Shown: positions 25,528-34,271, numbered from the stretch's first letter. The stretch: 64,000 bases of DNA from Acidianus sp. HS-5 (GCF_021655615.1 NZ_AP025245.1:558001-622000), one strand, 5' to 3'. The notes: generated from the letters alone by a model not told the origin. Translations and numbers: made by a program.

Positions 25528-26325
25528 CTAACTTTCCCTATCTATTTTCGTTAGGCTATAAATTATTGGAATTACACTCACGATTAGATTAATTAAAATA
25601 CCTAGTATAATTTGTAATAACGATATTGATATATGTGGAGTTGCATTAACACGTATAAGCGAAAGAAACGTATTAATGGAATAATTTTCTACATTTTTTA
25701 TTGTAAAAAACTCAATTGATACACCAAGATCTAAGTAATAATAACTAAAGTTATGCTCTATTATAAGAGCGAGTGTACCATTATAAAATATAGAGTAAAA
25801 GAGAAAATTAAAGACGATACTAATTTTAGGGTTATTAAATAAGGAACCTATTCCAATCATTTGTATATTAATTACTACTAGCATTATGGAGAAAATAACT
25901 GAAATTTCCAGCATTTGTAAAGAGGATAGACCTACTAAGTAAAAGTTGATAATCCCGAGTATAACCAGACTAAGCGTTATTGATAAAACGGACATTACAA
26001 TTATTGCTGACAGTATTTTTGATAATAAGTATCTTTTAATATTGTTCTTAAATAATGATTTTAAGAAAACAATTCTTGAGAAGTTCTTCTCTTCAGATAT
26101 TACATCAGAAAGGTATAAAGTTAGAATATAAAAGACGTCAGATAATAAAAGAGACTCCACTGCTGGAGGTAAAGCATATTTATCTATTTCATTTGAGGAG
26201 ACTAGCTTATGATATGTCTCCATATTACTAAATATAAATAATAAATTTAAAGCAATAAAAATTGTTACTATTATATAAAATCTCCTTCTTGAGAATATTA
26301 CATGCATACTTTCTCTTATCATCAT
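25528..26325 (-). CDS. ABC-2 type permease subunit, 265 aa
   Basis: Six membrane helices. After helix 2 comes VISEEKNFSRIVFLKSLFKN, equivalent to VISEDIGKKEHYIFLKSVYR in the permease at 26671 and LISEDFGSNVKYILLQFGDR at 31169. This I-S-E-(D/E) loop before a basic amphipathic segment is a shared cytoplasmic coupling region of the island's permeases, which resemble ABC-2 exporters. It is transcribed away from the ATPase gene at 27737 and may pair with it or with 26671-27495. Confidence 0.65.
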   Translation of the reverse strand: MMIRESMHVIFSRRRFYIIVTIFIALNLLFIFSNMETYHKLVSSNEIDKYALPPAVESLLLSDVFYILTLYLSDVISEEKNFSRIVFLKSLFKNNIKRYLLSKILSAIIVMSVLSITLSLVILGIINFYLVGLSSLQMLEISVIFSIMLVVINIQMIGIGSLFNNPKISIVFNFLFYSIFYNGTLALIIEHNFSYYYLDLGVSIEFFTIKNVENYSINTFLSLIRVNATPHISISLLQIILGILINLIVSVIPIIYSLTKIDRES

Positions 26326-26609
26326 TTCATAATTAGAGGCACTTTAACTTATTAATGGGTAATGAAGTCTGAAAATAAGACCTTCAGTAATTTTTTAGGT
26401 ACTCGAGGCTAAATTAAATCTCGTGTATTTAGTCTGCGCTGATCCCTTTTTATACCTTTATTTACCGGCTCCATAGCCCGTATATTGATTACTGATATAC
26501 ACCTATAAAATTTGATGATAGGAGGCGTATATACTATATCTAGATTTCGTCTTCACATATTTTAATATTCAACTCTTGACTAAATTTTATCAGCTTTAGA
26601 ATAATAACA
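26326..26609. other. Divergent promoter region between two permease genes
   Basis: About 345 bp separate the divergent starts at 26325 and 26671. The stretch contains inverted GAAGTCT...AGACCTTC near 26370-26392 and long A+T tracts. Apart from the 11-bp motif entered separately, no gene or RNA is supported. Confidence 0.35.
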
Positions 26610-26620
26610 TAAGTCGTAAA
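26610..26620 (+). promoter_or_regulatory. Shared upstream element TAAGTCGTAAA (copy 1)
   Basis: The 11-mer lies 50 bp before the permease start at 26671. The same 11-mer lies 47 bp before the ATPase start at 27737. Flanking sequence is otherwise dissimilar except for a following TATATTATAT tract that could hold the TATA box. This suggests that one factor acts on both promoters. Confidence 0.4.
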
Positions 26621-26670
26621 ACCAGACTTTCTTTCATTTTATATTATATCATTTCACAAGTATAAGTAAC

Positions 26671-27495
26671 ATGAGGAGTTTTATACTAAAATCTGTATTG
26701 TCTTCAAAGAAATTTATAATATTCATATCAATTTATATATTATCCTTTATTTCTCTATATATTTCCTTTAGATATTATACAAATAATATAGATCACGACC
26801 AAAGTATAAGCCTAGTTATCCTCATGATGATACCATATGACATTTGGTTTTTTACGTCAATTCTTTTTAGTGCATACAGTTCCATAGTGATTTCGGAAGA
26901 TATAGGCAAGAAAGAGCATTATATATTCTTAAAGTCAGTATATAGGTCTTCATTCCGTAAATACATATGGTATAAGGCAATAATAGTGTTAACTTTCCTA
27001 ACAATTTTAGGTACAGTATCTTCGCTACTCCTTTTCAGCGTATCGTCTTCCCCAGTAGAGTCGTTCTGTATAGGCGATTATGAAAGGCTCTCTACATTAT
27101 TCCTTTTATTATCCATAATACCTGTAGCGTCAACATTAGCCTTCACAACTTTCATTCCAGATGAAAAGGCTGCCCTACTCTTCACTATAGCAATCTATTT
27201 TTTCATTAACACGTTTATAGCCGGTTATTATTTAGTAAAATATGCTACAAACGCTTTACCATACGTTTTATTTACTTTACCAATGTATTTACCTACAGCG
27301 TTACACAATTGGAATGAAGTGTATGCTCAGACAAAAGTCACATATTATGAGATTTCTGGAGTACCAATTTCTGAACTAAAATTACCTTATGTTAACTATA
27401 ATGTAATATTAAGTACTTTATTGTTATATTCTATTATATCAATAATTTTCATGGTGATAGGAATAGAAATTAACTTAAGGAGAAAAGTCTGCTAG
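26671..27495 (+). CDS. ABC-2 type permease subunit, 274 aa
   Basis: Six membrane helices with an extracytoplasmic loop between helices 5 and 6 (about 215-245, HNWNEVYAQTKVTYYEISGV). The cytoplasmic ISED loop (VISEDIGKKEHYIFLKSVYR) matches the other permeases in the island. It starts at ATG 26671 and is followed 241 bp later by the small ATPase 27737-28330; both promoters share TAAGTCGTAAA. The two could form one transporter, perhaps as a heterodimer with the permease at 25528. Substrate unknown; a peptide or lipid-like compound is the usual inference for ABC-2 exporters. Confidence 0.65.
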   Translation: MRSFILKSVLSSKKFIIFISIYILSFISLYISFRYYTNNIDHDQSISLVILMMIPYDIWFFTSILFSAYSSIVISEDIGKKEHYIFLKSVYRSSFRKYIWYKAIIVLTFLTILGTVSSLLLFSVSSSPVESFCIGDYERLSTLFLLLSIIPVASTLAFTTFIPDEKAALLFTIAIYFFINTFIAGYYLVKYATNALPYVLFTLPMYLPTALHNWNEVYAQTKVTYYEISGVPISELKLPYVNYNVILSTLLLYSIISIIFMVIGIEINLRRKVC

Positions 27496-27678
27496 TAAAT
27501 TCAATGTCTGCTGGGTTTCCGTTGTTAATAACAATTTTGTTGAATTAGTATAAATTATATAAAAAGTTTAAGTTTATCTAGACTCATCTTCAGATAAATT
27601 ATGTATATTAAGTTTTTGAACAAATTTCGAGGAAACTAAATTATTCTATCACTCCAATTCTCATTTATAAAGCTCATG

Positions 27679-27689
27679 TAAGTCGTAAA
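27679..27689 (+). promoter_or_regulatory. Shared upstream element TAAGTCGTAAA (copy 2)
   Basis: Same 11-mer as at 26610-26620, here 47 bp upstream of the ATPase start and followed by a TATATTATATTATTAA tract. The matched distance to the start codon makes a regulatory role more likely than chance. Confidence 0.4.
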
Positions 27690-27736
27690 CTCAAACTATA
27701 TTATATTATTAAGACGTTAAAAGTGAAACTATAAAC

Positions 27737-28330
27737 ATGCAGACACATTTAATAGAAATAAAGAACTTGATGGTAAAGAGAGGGGGCATGACGATACTTA
27801 AGGACGTTAACATTATTGAAGATAATAACCCCGTCTGCCTAGTAGGTAATAACGGCACTGGTAAAACTACATTACTATTAGCTATAGCCAAAGTGATCCC
27901 CACTGATGGAGAGATGAAGTTTGCAGGAAGGGAATTTAGTCAAGAAGAAATAAGCTTCTATGTAGAGGGCATGGATCCCTACGGTCACTTAACCGTAAAT
28001 GATTACTACAGCCTATTTAAGAATTTGTATAAGACTGATGTAAAGGACATCTTTGGAATTTATGATAAATGGAAAAACACTAGGTTTTCCAAACTCTCTC
28101 AAGGAACTAAGAAAAAACTACTTTTAGAACTAATAATTTCACAACCTCATAAGTTATTGCTAATAGATGAACCTTACGCAAATTTAGACGATGAGTCAAA
28201 GAAAATACTAACATCTTATATAATGAATGAGACAGAGAAGAGCATTGTAATTCTAACGTCACCATCGAAGGAAATAATTGGCGATGTATGTAGGTCGTCT
28301 TACGATGTTGCAAAGTGGAGGGTGTACTGA
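27737..28330 (+). CDS. Minimal ABC ATPase with degenerate Q- and H-loops (module 2)
   Basis: 197 residues. Walker A is GNNGTGKT (37-44), the signature LSQGT at 120-124, Walker B LLLIDEP with D144/E145, and D-loop ANLDD. At the Q-loop, where Gln is expected, the sequence is FYVEGMD (E77). At the H-loop, where His is expected, VILTSPSKE has Pro (P176). Both substitutions affect residues that normally couple the gamma-phosphate and the permease. The protein is about 30-50 residues shorter than typical ABC-2 ATPases. Likely partner: the permease 26671-27495. Confidence 0.8.
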   Translation: MQTHLIEIKNLMVKRGGMTILKDVNIIEDNNPVCLVGNNGTGKTTLLLAIAKVIPTDGEMKFAGREFSQEEISFYVEGMDPYGHLTVNDYYSLFKNLYKTDVKDIFGIYDKWKNTRFSKLSQGTKKKLLLELIISQPHKLLLIDEPYANLDDESKKILTSYIMNETEKSIVILTSPSKEIIGDVCRSSYDVAKWRVY

Positions 28331-28780
28331 GGATTAGTTTTCCAGTTAAGCTCTTGCGATTTATTGATAGACAACGTTTTAAAAAAGAAACATCCCACGT
28401 AGCTATGAGAGAAAAGTATAATAATAGCAGAAATCGTCAGCGTTAACTGGGGAGTTCTTTAACGCAATTTTTACTACTGACGCTTATCCTAACGCGGGTA
28501 GAAAAAGGCATGACAAGTTGAAAATCTCTGAGGTAGAGCTAGTAGCAATATATGCAGTCTTTTTCCCATCTTTCTAAATCCTAGTTTTACTTGGTTGACC
28601 TTGGGAAAATAATTCTGGTATATATAAATGTAACAAGCAATGAAACTACAAGGGCATCAAAGCATGCAGGCTATAATTCGGCTTGTCAGTCCCCTTAACT
28701 TCAGTAACTACTGATAAGGTCTGATGAAAACTTTACGTTCTGTACTAAGAACTACCGTTTACTGCGTTAGAGTAGCATTC
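28331..28780. other. Spacer with decayed coding sequence
   Basis: Contains the remnant frame at 28428-28577 (separate entry). The sequence CTGATGA followed 12 nt later by CTGT at about 28719-28742 imitates a C/D sRNA half but lacks a purine at the first C-box position and any second box pair, so it is not called. Nothing else is supported. Confidence 0.35.
28428..28577 (+). pseudogene. 50-codon remnant, possibly of a transposase
   Basis: A frame without start codon reads QKSSALTGEFFNAIFTTDAY, PNAGRKRHDKLKISEVELVA and IYAVFFPSF, ending at TAA 28577. The composition is that of a true protein and the ISEVELVAIYAV segment is reminiscent of N-terminal regions of IS4/IS5-like transposases, but I cannot confirm the family. 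Upstream of it the same frame is closed by TAA TAA TAG. Confidence 0.3.
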
Positions 28781-29014
28781 TTAATGTTCTGTGTTGTTCC
28801 TTTTCTTCATAACCTCTAACAATTCAAACAATTTTCCTACGACATTCTTACCTTTAGGTGTCGGCTCAATTACAGTAACTATTCCCTTTAACGAAAAAGC
28901 CTTCCTGTATTTTATAAGCTCACTATCCGCAAGTATCTGGAGGTTTACGTAAAGCGTATTCTTCTTAAGAGTGCTCTTAGAGGGGCTGTTTTTAATGTCA
29001 TTAGCTGTCCTCAT
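28781..29014 (-). pseudogene. Truncated winged-helix regulator
   Basis: From about 28995 the frame encodes the recognition helix and wing of a winged-helix protein: KKNTLYVNLQILADSELIKY, GIVTVIEPTPKGKNVVGKLF, ELLEVMKKRN. This matches 34264-34575 (PKSSLYTHLQVLEEGGYIKM, IEITDKGKEVM). The first 35 residues (helices 1-2) are missing. The few codons up to ATG 29014 are unrelated and lie inside the overlapping permease fragment. A fused scar of a lost transporter module. Confidence 0.65.
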
Positions 29015-29357
29015 AGAGTTGGTCTCTCTAATTAAAATAAATACGTTGTATTACGCTTTATACATCCTTTATATACCAATGTTTATAGCTATGACGTCGT
29101 ACTTCATTTATACCTTGTTATCTTACAGTAATCCTGTAATTGATTACGTAGACTCGTTCTTATCTACAATGATCTTAACTGCATATTCCTATTACGGGCA
29201 TAGATTACCTATAAGCATTCCAGACTACAATTCTACAGTGTCCATCCCGTATATAACTCTCGGGACTTTAGTGTGGGCTATAGTACTGACAGTTGCTGAC
29301 ATATCCCTGTTAAGAAAGTTGTACTTAAGGCAAGTGGAAGAACAGAGGATGTTCTAA
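28971..29357 (+). pseudogene. C-terminal half of an ABC-2 permease
   Basis: 128 codons with four hydrophobic segments. The end LGTLVWAIVLTVADISLLRK and LYLRQVEEQRMF aligns with the end of the intact permease at 32111-32905 (VVVWSIVLSVASMLLFRR, LYYKSLEEGRIL). The N-terminal 140 residues are absent. Its first codons overlap the truncated regulator 28781-29014 on the other strand, so two broken genes meet within about 40 bp. This is best explained by a deletion inside a former module. Confidence 0.65.
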
Positions 29358-29413
29358 CTGCGGGTTATTTAATCTCCTATTACAAGGTAGATACTAGGGA
29401 CGTGATTTTAGTC

Positions 29414-29854
29414 CTAATGCTCCTTCTCCACTCTTACTGAAAAATACCAATCAATAATCTCCTTAAGTAACTCGTGGACTTCAACCTTCCTCCTTTCAGA
29501 CTCTTTCACTACTTCCTCCCATAGTTCGTCATAAGGGAAATAAATGCACTTATATTTATTAGTCCCATTGATTAACTTCTCCAGGTAAATGACGTCATTA
29601 ATGAATTCGTTGAGGAATTTTTCACCTTCAGTGGTTATCTTATATATTACCTTCCTTTTATTAAGGAAGAATGGGACGTATCTCTTCTCTACTAGCCCCC
29701 TTTCCTTCAGTTTTTCCAAGTGGTGTTGTAAGTTGCCCTTGGTAGTTTTAATCCCTAACCTTTCCAACTCTTTTTGTAAGTCAGTAAAAGACATTTCATC
29801 AGACACGTAAAGGAGCGTTAGAGTATAAATATAGAGTTTATCCTCTAATATCAA
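29414..29854 (-). CDS. Winged-helix transcriptional regulator (module 3)
   Basis: 146 residues. The winged helix is KLYIYTLTLLYVSDEMSFTD, then IKTTKGNLQHHLEKLKERGL and wing NKRKVIYKITTEGEKFL. It closely resembles the regulator at 24991-25308 but carries an extra C-terminal domain of about 55 residues (YKCIYFPYDELWEEVVKESE, VHELLKEIIDWYF) that may sense a ligand or oligomerise. It overlaps the upstream membrane-protein gene by 4 bp. Confidence 0.75.
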   Translation of the reverse strand: MILEDKLYIYTLTLLYVSDEMSFTDLQKELERLGIKTTKGNLQHHLEKLKERGLVEKRYVPFFLNKRKVIYKITTEGEKFLNEFINDVIYLEKLINGTNKYKCIYFPYDELWEEVVKESERRKVEVHELLKEIIDWYFSVRVEKEH

Positions 29855-30432
29855 ATTTTCATCACCACTAGGTCAACAAGGTACGCAATAGAGGCTAAGA
29901 TATAGAAGTACCCAGGTTCGTAAAATATGATTATGGAAAATAAGACGCTTATTACTGTCGTAAGTAAGACCTTTTCTTTATCTATTATCCTATCGTCTAC
30001 CCTATGATAGAAATACAGAAGGAGGCTTATCATGACTGGAATTAAATACGGTAACTTGTAGATGATTGTCAATGCAAGGATTATATTAAAGGCTAAGACT
30101 GAGAGGTTGACGAATTTAAACTTCCTCCTTACTTTCTCTAACTCCTCCCTTTCAGTTAGTTTTACTAACCTTAGATAACTTTTATGGAGTTTCATCGACT
30201 TCCTTATCTCGTAAGCTATGAAGACGTAAAGAATAAATGTAGAGAAATAAAGGTAGGGACTTAACTTTAACGTCGATATTAGGTAAACGCTTAGATATGC
30301 AATAGGTGTCGTAAGTATAATGAGCTCTACGATGTTTCTCATCTTTTCTATTAATTCAGACTTAATATTTTCCATGAACGAGTTCAAAGAAGTCTGATTA
30401 CTCATCTTCATAAGTTTATATTTTATACTCAA
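29851..30432 (-). CDS. Multi-span membrane partner of winged-helix regulator (module 3)
   Basis: 193 residues (an internal start at Met10 is possible). After a charged N-terminal helix come about four to five membrane segments, with a basic cytoplasmic helix in the middle (IRKSMKLHKSYLRLVKLTER, EELEKVRRKFKF). The stop overlaps the start of the regulator gene 29414-29854. Same pair architecture as 24444/24991 and 33672/34264. The pair is divergent from the ABC operon starting at 30655, so the region between them is a natural control point. Confidence 0.6.
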   Translation of the reverse strand: MSIKYKLMKMSNQTSLNSFMENIKSELIEKMRNIVELIILTTPIAYLSVYLISTLKLSPYLYFSTFILYVFIAYEIRKSMKLHKSYLRLVKLTEREELEKVRRKFKFVNLSVLAFNIILALTIIYKLPYLIPVMISLLLYFYHRVDDRIIDKEKVLLTTVISVLFSIIIFYEPGYFYILASIAYLVDLVVMKI

Positions 30433-30467
30433 AAACTTAGAGGAAGTTTGTATTGTAAACCTTCATG

Positions 30468-30590
30468 AATTTTATTATAGATACTGAAGGTAAGATAATG
30501 CGATATATGTAGAGACGCTGTATGTGATTCCTACTGTTCCACAGTTACCTTAGTTTTGAAGGCTAAGTATAACTAGATGGCATGATACAC
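30468..30590 (+). repeat. Dispersed non-coding repeat, copy 3 of 3
   Basis: Shares with copy 1 the blocks GTAAGATAATGCGATATATG (compare GTTCAGTAACGCAGTACATG), GCTGTATGTGATTCCTAC, CCACAGTTACCTTAGTTT and GCTAAGTATAAC. It lies between two divergent operons of the ABC island, just upstream of the promoter of 30655-31191. It is the most diverged copy. Confidence 0.45.
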
Positions 30591-30654
30591 TTAATTAAGT
30601 TTGTATCACATACTTTATCTCCATTTTAAAAGTCCTAGGTATATTATTAACTTG

Positions 30655-31191
30655 ATGATACAAGTAAACATACCAGAATTAAAGAGAGGGGATAAACTAG
30701 TCCTCAAGAACGTCACTTTTTCTTCCAAGTCAAGAGTTACATGTATAAAGGGGAGAAACGGTAGCGGTAAGACATCTTTATTACTAGCCTTAGCAAGTTT
30801 AATTTACCATAAAGGCAAAGTCGTTGCTGACCCAGAAATTAAGAACCCTGGAATTTACGTAGAAGACGAGGAATTTTACGGTCATATAACGGCTAAAGAT
30901 TTTCTCAAGATAATTAGCTGGTTTAAAGGTGAGGCAAATGACGTCTTTAAGATAGATTATAATGGCAAAATAAAGGACCTTTCGACGGGACAGAGGAAGA
31001 AATTGTATCTTACACTTGCGCTTTCAGGCGACTGGCTCTTCCTAGACGAACCGTTCGCAAACCTGGATGAAAAAAGTGTCAAAGTGCTAAGGGATTACTT
31101 GAAAAACATTGGTAACCCTGTCATTTTAACTACTCAAACCCAAGACGAACTCTGTGGTGAGTACGTAAATGTTGAGGAGTTCTCTCCTTAA
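30655..31191 (+). CDS. Minimal ABC ATPase with degenerate Q- and H-loops (module 3)
   Basis: I choose ATG 30655 (MIQVNIPELKRG) over the TTG at 30601, because a TATA box (TTTTAAAAG) lies about 27 bp upstream of the ATG. 178 residues. Walker A is KGRNGSGKT (32-40), signature LSTGQ (109-113), Walker B WLFLDEP (D131, E132), D-loop ANLDE. The Q-loop Gln is replaced by Glu (IYVEDEE, E70) and the H-loop His by Gln (VILTTQTQDE, Q161). It overlaps its permease gene by 23 bp. Together with 27737-28330 it forms a distinct minimal ATPase subgroup. Confidence 0.8.
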   Translation: MIQVNIPELKRGDKLVLKNVTFSSKSRVTCIKGRNGSGKTSLLLALASLIYHKGKVVADPEIKNPGIYVEDEEFYGHITAKDFLKIISWFKGEANDVFKIDYNGKIKDLSTGQRKKLYLTLALSGDWLFLDEPFANLDEKSVKVLRDYLKNIGNPVILTTQTQDELCGEYVNVEEFSP

Positions 31192-31915
31192 ACTGTTCTT
31201 CTTTACGACTGTAAGGAAGAAGAGGTTTTTGTGGATTTTAGTAGCCTTTATCGCACTTTCAGCTACGATTGCTTACTTGGACTATCACTCATTTAAGGTC
31301 GGGTTAGATTGCGTACCTTATGAGGACATGATTTATGACACATTTAACTTTACAGTAATTGCGTCAATAATATTTGCAGGAGATCTGATAAGTGAGGACT
31401 TCGGTTCAAACGTTAAATACATCCTTTTACAGTTCGGTGACAGGGGTAGTGTAGCCTTTTCCAAGTTCTTGATATCACTCTTTACAGTTAGTCTGATAGG
31501 CTACTTAATACCGGTAATAAGTAACTTAGTAGCAATCTCTGCATACAAGGGTTTACCAAACTTAGAGTACGTGGGAATACTTTACTTATACGTAATCGCG
31601 TATACTTCGCTCAATTCTTTAGTGAGCTCATTGCTTTACGATAAAGGGAGTAAGATAACCCTCATGACTAATATAATCTTGTGGGAAATAGTATACTTCG
31701 TTTACAGCAGTTTATTACAGAGCTCTGGGATAAAAGGATATTATTATACTTCATTGCCCTTGTTAGCTGAAGGTCTCTATAAGTATTATTATAGCACTAC
31801 TGTAGGGTTTACCACAGTTAAACCGAGCTTGGAATACGCAGTCCTAGTACCAATTTTTGTCAGCGTTATTACTATTGCTTTAACGTACATAAGGGTTAGG
31901 AGTATTAGAATATAA
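31169..31915 (+). CDS. ABC-2 type permease subunit (module 3)
   Basis: 248 residues, six membrane helices. The shared cytoplasmic loop LISEDFGSNVKYILLQFGDR follows helix 2. A Tyr-rich outer loop precedes the last helix (KGYYYTSLPLLAEGLYKYYY). Translation starts 23 bp before the end of the ATPase gene, so the two subunits are made together. An exporter of unknown substrate. Confidence 0.7.
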   Translation: MLRSSLLKLFFFTTVRKKRFLWILVAFIALSATIAYLDYHSFKVGLDCVPYEDMIYDTFNFTVIASIIFAGDLISEDFGSNVKYILLQFGDRGSVAFSKFLISLFTVSLIGYLIPVISNLVAISAYKGLPNLEYVGILYLYVIAYTSLNSLVSSLLYDKGSKITLMTNIILWEIVYFVYSSLLQSSGIKGYYYTSLPLLAEGLYKYYYSTTVGFTTVKPSLEYAVLVPIFVSVITIALTYIRVRSIRI

Positions 31916-32110
31916 ATAGGACTACCGGCAAACCGCAACATAGAATGGACTATGATATTCTCTCAAGTTATAGATTTTTTGAAATTTAGAAACTACCTAG
32001 TTGAAAATCTTTAAGCTACGGTAAAGTAGAATGTAACTGCTACGTTTGTTAGTAGTTCAAGACTACGAACTTTCCTACCACTATAAAAAGCGGTGAGAGA
32101 ATTAAGGCAT

Positions 32111-32905
32111 ATGAAATTACCTCTAATCTTAACAAAAAGGCTGTTATTAAACCCTTACGCAATAGGTTGGGGAATAGCTTTCATGTACTTCTGGATAGCA
32201 ATGGGTGCGTTTATAGAATCTTCTAGCGTTCCTAAATCCAGGGCGGTATACTACACTGCCGGCTGGTACGGCGTAATAGTGCTTTTATCGACTTCAACCT
32301 TCGCAACTTCAATAGCAATAATGATATATTATCAGTCTGGAGGACTGTCTTTCCTTACTAGGTTCTCAAAGTTGACTCCTAAATACTATTTACTATCCCT
32401 CTATTTTGTCATGATAGTAACTACAATTATAGTGAGCGCACTAATGGCGGTAGGAGTTATTTCGTTCTTCTCATACCACTTCGGAGAAACCATAGAGCCT
32501 AAAAACTGGGGGTTGTTTATCCTGGACATGATACTGTCAGGAATATTTTACTTACCCTTGGCATTACTCTTAGAGGAACTCACAGTGGTGACTTCAAGGA
32601 AACTGAGTAGTGCAATATCATTCATTCCTTTAGTTTTTGCCTACCTCTTTGGCTTTTCATACCTAAACATAAACTTAGGTAACGTAGTATACTACAGTCC
32701 TTTCATTTCAATCCAAGTTATAGGCATGCAGAGCTTCTTTTCTAAACCAATCCCGCTGAACTACAGCGACGTTCACGGACCTACCCTTAACGTAGATTAC
32801 TCAATAATTTCCGTCGTAGTATGGTCGATAGTACTCTCAGTAGCCTCCATGCTCTTGTTCAGGAGGTTATACTATAAGAGCCTAGAGGAGGGGAGGATAT
32901 TATGA
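32111..32905 (+). CDS. ABC-2 type permease subunit (module 4)
   Basis: 264 residues from ATG 32111. The TATA box CTATAAAAA at about 32080-32088 is 25 bp upstream, fitting a leaderless mRNA, while the GTG at 32093 would be too close. Six to seven membrane helices. A different permease type from 31169: it lacks the ISED loop and has YYQSGGLSFLTRFSKLTPKY as the coupling segment. The last four bases overlap the ATPase start. The fragment 28971-29357 is a broken paralogue. Confidence 0.7.
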   Translation: MKLPLILTKRLLLNPYAIGWGIAFMYFWIAMGAFIESSSVPKSRAVYYTAGWYGVIVLLSTSTFATSIAIMIYYQSGGLSFLTRFSKLTPKYYLLSLYFVMIVTTIIVSALMAVGVISFFSYHFGETIEPKNWGLFILDMILSGIFYLPLALLLEELTVVTSRKLSSAISFIPLVFAYLFGFSYLNINLGNVVYYSPFISIQVIGMQSFFSKPIPLNYSDVHGPTLNVDYSIISVVVWSIVLSVASMLLFRRLYYKSLEEGRIL

Positions 32906-33669
32906 TAGAACTAAACGACGTCCGCGTATATTACGATAGGAAAGAGACAATAAAAGGAGTAAACGCTAAGGTAGACGGAGAAAAAGTACTATTACTGGGG
33001 CCAAACGGTTCCGGCAAGACGACGCTGTTGAGTGCAATTGCCGGGATTATCCCTTACAAGGGGAGCATAAGGATTGACGGGGTGGAAGTTAGAGACGTGA
33101 AGAACTATAACACAGTAGCTACTAACTTGCCACAAGCGTTTTCCATGGGCGTAACTATAGACGACATAATAGAGATCTACGAGGAAATTAAAGGGCTCAA
33201 GATAGACGTTAAAGCAGAACTTGAGAAGCTCGGGATAAAGACTAACAAGAGGGTTTACCAGCTCTCAGCAGGGCAGAGCGTTTTAGTTAGGACTTTAATA
33301 GCTTTAGCTACAGACCCTAAGGTCATACTTGTAGACGAACCTTTCGAGAACGTTGACGTGGCAAAGAGGAGAGCGGTAGTAAATTGGCTTAAGGAATACG
33401 GGAAGGAGGGGATAATAGTTACCCACGAGGTGGACATTGCAAAGCTCTTTAAGAACCATAAGGCTTACATTATAGTGGAGGGGAAGTTGTTCGGTCCAAT
33501 AACTGTGGAAGACTTGCTTTCGTCTTCAGTAGTAGTAGGAGAAGACCCGTCGGCTTTACTTACCTTAGAAATTAACGGTAAGAAGGTCTCTCTAGTAAAG
33601 GGAGATAAAGGGTATAAAATGGACGCAATAGGTAACCTGGAGAGGTTATATAACCTCATGGAGGTATAA
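32902..33669 (+). CDS. Canonical ABC ATPase (module 4)
   Basis: 255 residues with every ABC motif intact: Walker A LLGPNGSGKT (31-40), Q-loop NLPQAF (Q78), signature LSAGQ (121-125), Walker B VILVDEP (D145/E146) and H-loop IIVTHE (H175). The C-terminal 70 residues form an accessory domain (FGPITVEDLLSSSVVVGEDP). It is the natural contrast to the two degenerate ATPases nearby. Operon order is permease, ATPase, membrane partner, regulator, with overlaps or gaps of only a few bases. Confidence 0.88.
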   Translation: MIELNDVRVYYDRKETIKGVNAKVDGEKVLLLGPNGSGKTTLLSAIAGIIPYKGSIRIDGVEVRDVKNYNTVATNLPQAFSMGVTIDDIIEIYEEIKGLKIDVKAELEKLGIKTNKRVYQLSAGQSVLVRTLIALATDPKVILVDEPFENVDVAKRRAVVNWLKEYGKEGIIVTHEVDIAKLFKNHKAYIIVEGKLFGPITVEDLLSSSVVVGEDPSALLTLEINGKKVSLVKGDKGYKMDAIGNLERLYNLMEV

Positions 33670-33671
33670 AA

Positions 33672-34271
33672 ATGGAAAAAGACCTCATAGAGGAGTCTAG
33701 GAAGATAGCGGAGAAGATAATAAAATCACAGTTCAGGCTAACTTTGGCTAAATATTACCTACTCTGGGCTACTTTCCCCTTAATCCTTTACTTGTTATTT
33801 TACTTTAATACAGCGTATCCCTTCCTTAATTACCCTATTGCAGTAATAGGGTATTTGTATTACACTTTCAAGATCTTTTCAGACCTCTCAAAGACTGTTA
33901 GGAGGATAGAAGGAGCTAGAAAACCTAAAATGAATAAAAAGTTTGTTATTATTTATAACTCAATATGGGCAATTGCAACAGCTCTAGTGATTATTGGCTC
34001 TGATTTTGATCATCCTTACTTAGTTTTAGTAGGTGCGGTCTTATTTGGTGGCAATTATGCATGGTTTATATACTTATTGTTGAAGAAAAACACGCGAGAT
34101 CTCCACTACTATGATTCTATTGCGTTCATAGCGTTTATTGGAATGTTAATAAGCATAGGGATTTGTGTTTCTTTAAACATACCAGTTTTTAGGATAACGT
34201 GGGTTCCTTATACGCTAGCTTGGATTTACGCCTCTTACGCTTCTTACATGGAGGTAATAGAAGGTGAGTGA
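33672..34271 (+). CDS. Multi-span membrane partner of winged-helix regulator (module 4)
   Basis: 199 residues. A charged amphipathic N-terminus (EKDLIEESRKIAEKIIKSQF) is followed by two membrane helices, a basic cytoplasmic loop (LSKTVRRIEGARKPKMNKK) and about four further helices. The plan matches 29851-30432. It starts 3 bp after the ATPase stop and overlaps the regulator by 8 bp, so it belongs to the same operon. Possibly a sensor or anti-regulator; not a typical third transporter subunit. Confidence 0.65.
   Translation: MEKDLIEESRKIAEKIIKSQFRLTLAKYYLLWATFPLILYLLFYFNTAYPFLNYPIAVIGYLYYTFKIFSDLSKTVRRIEGARKPKMNKKFVIIYNSIWAIATALVIIGSDFDHPYLVLVGAVLFGGNYAWFIYLLLKKNTRDLHYYDSIAFIAFIGMLISIGICVSLNIPVFRITWVPYTLAWIYASYASYMEVIEGE

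Noticed and set aside
28719..28742. CTGATGA followed 12 nt later by CTGT, C/D sRNA-like
   Set aside because: C box starts with C rather than A/G, and no C'/D pair follows.
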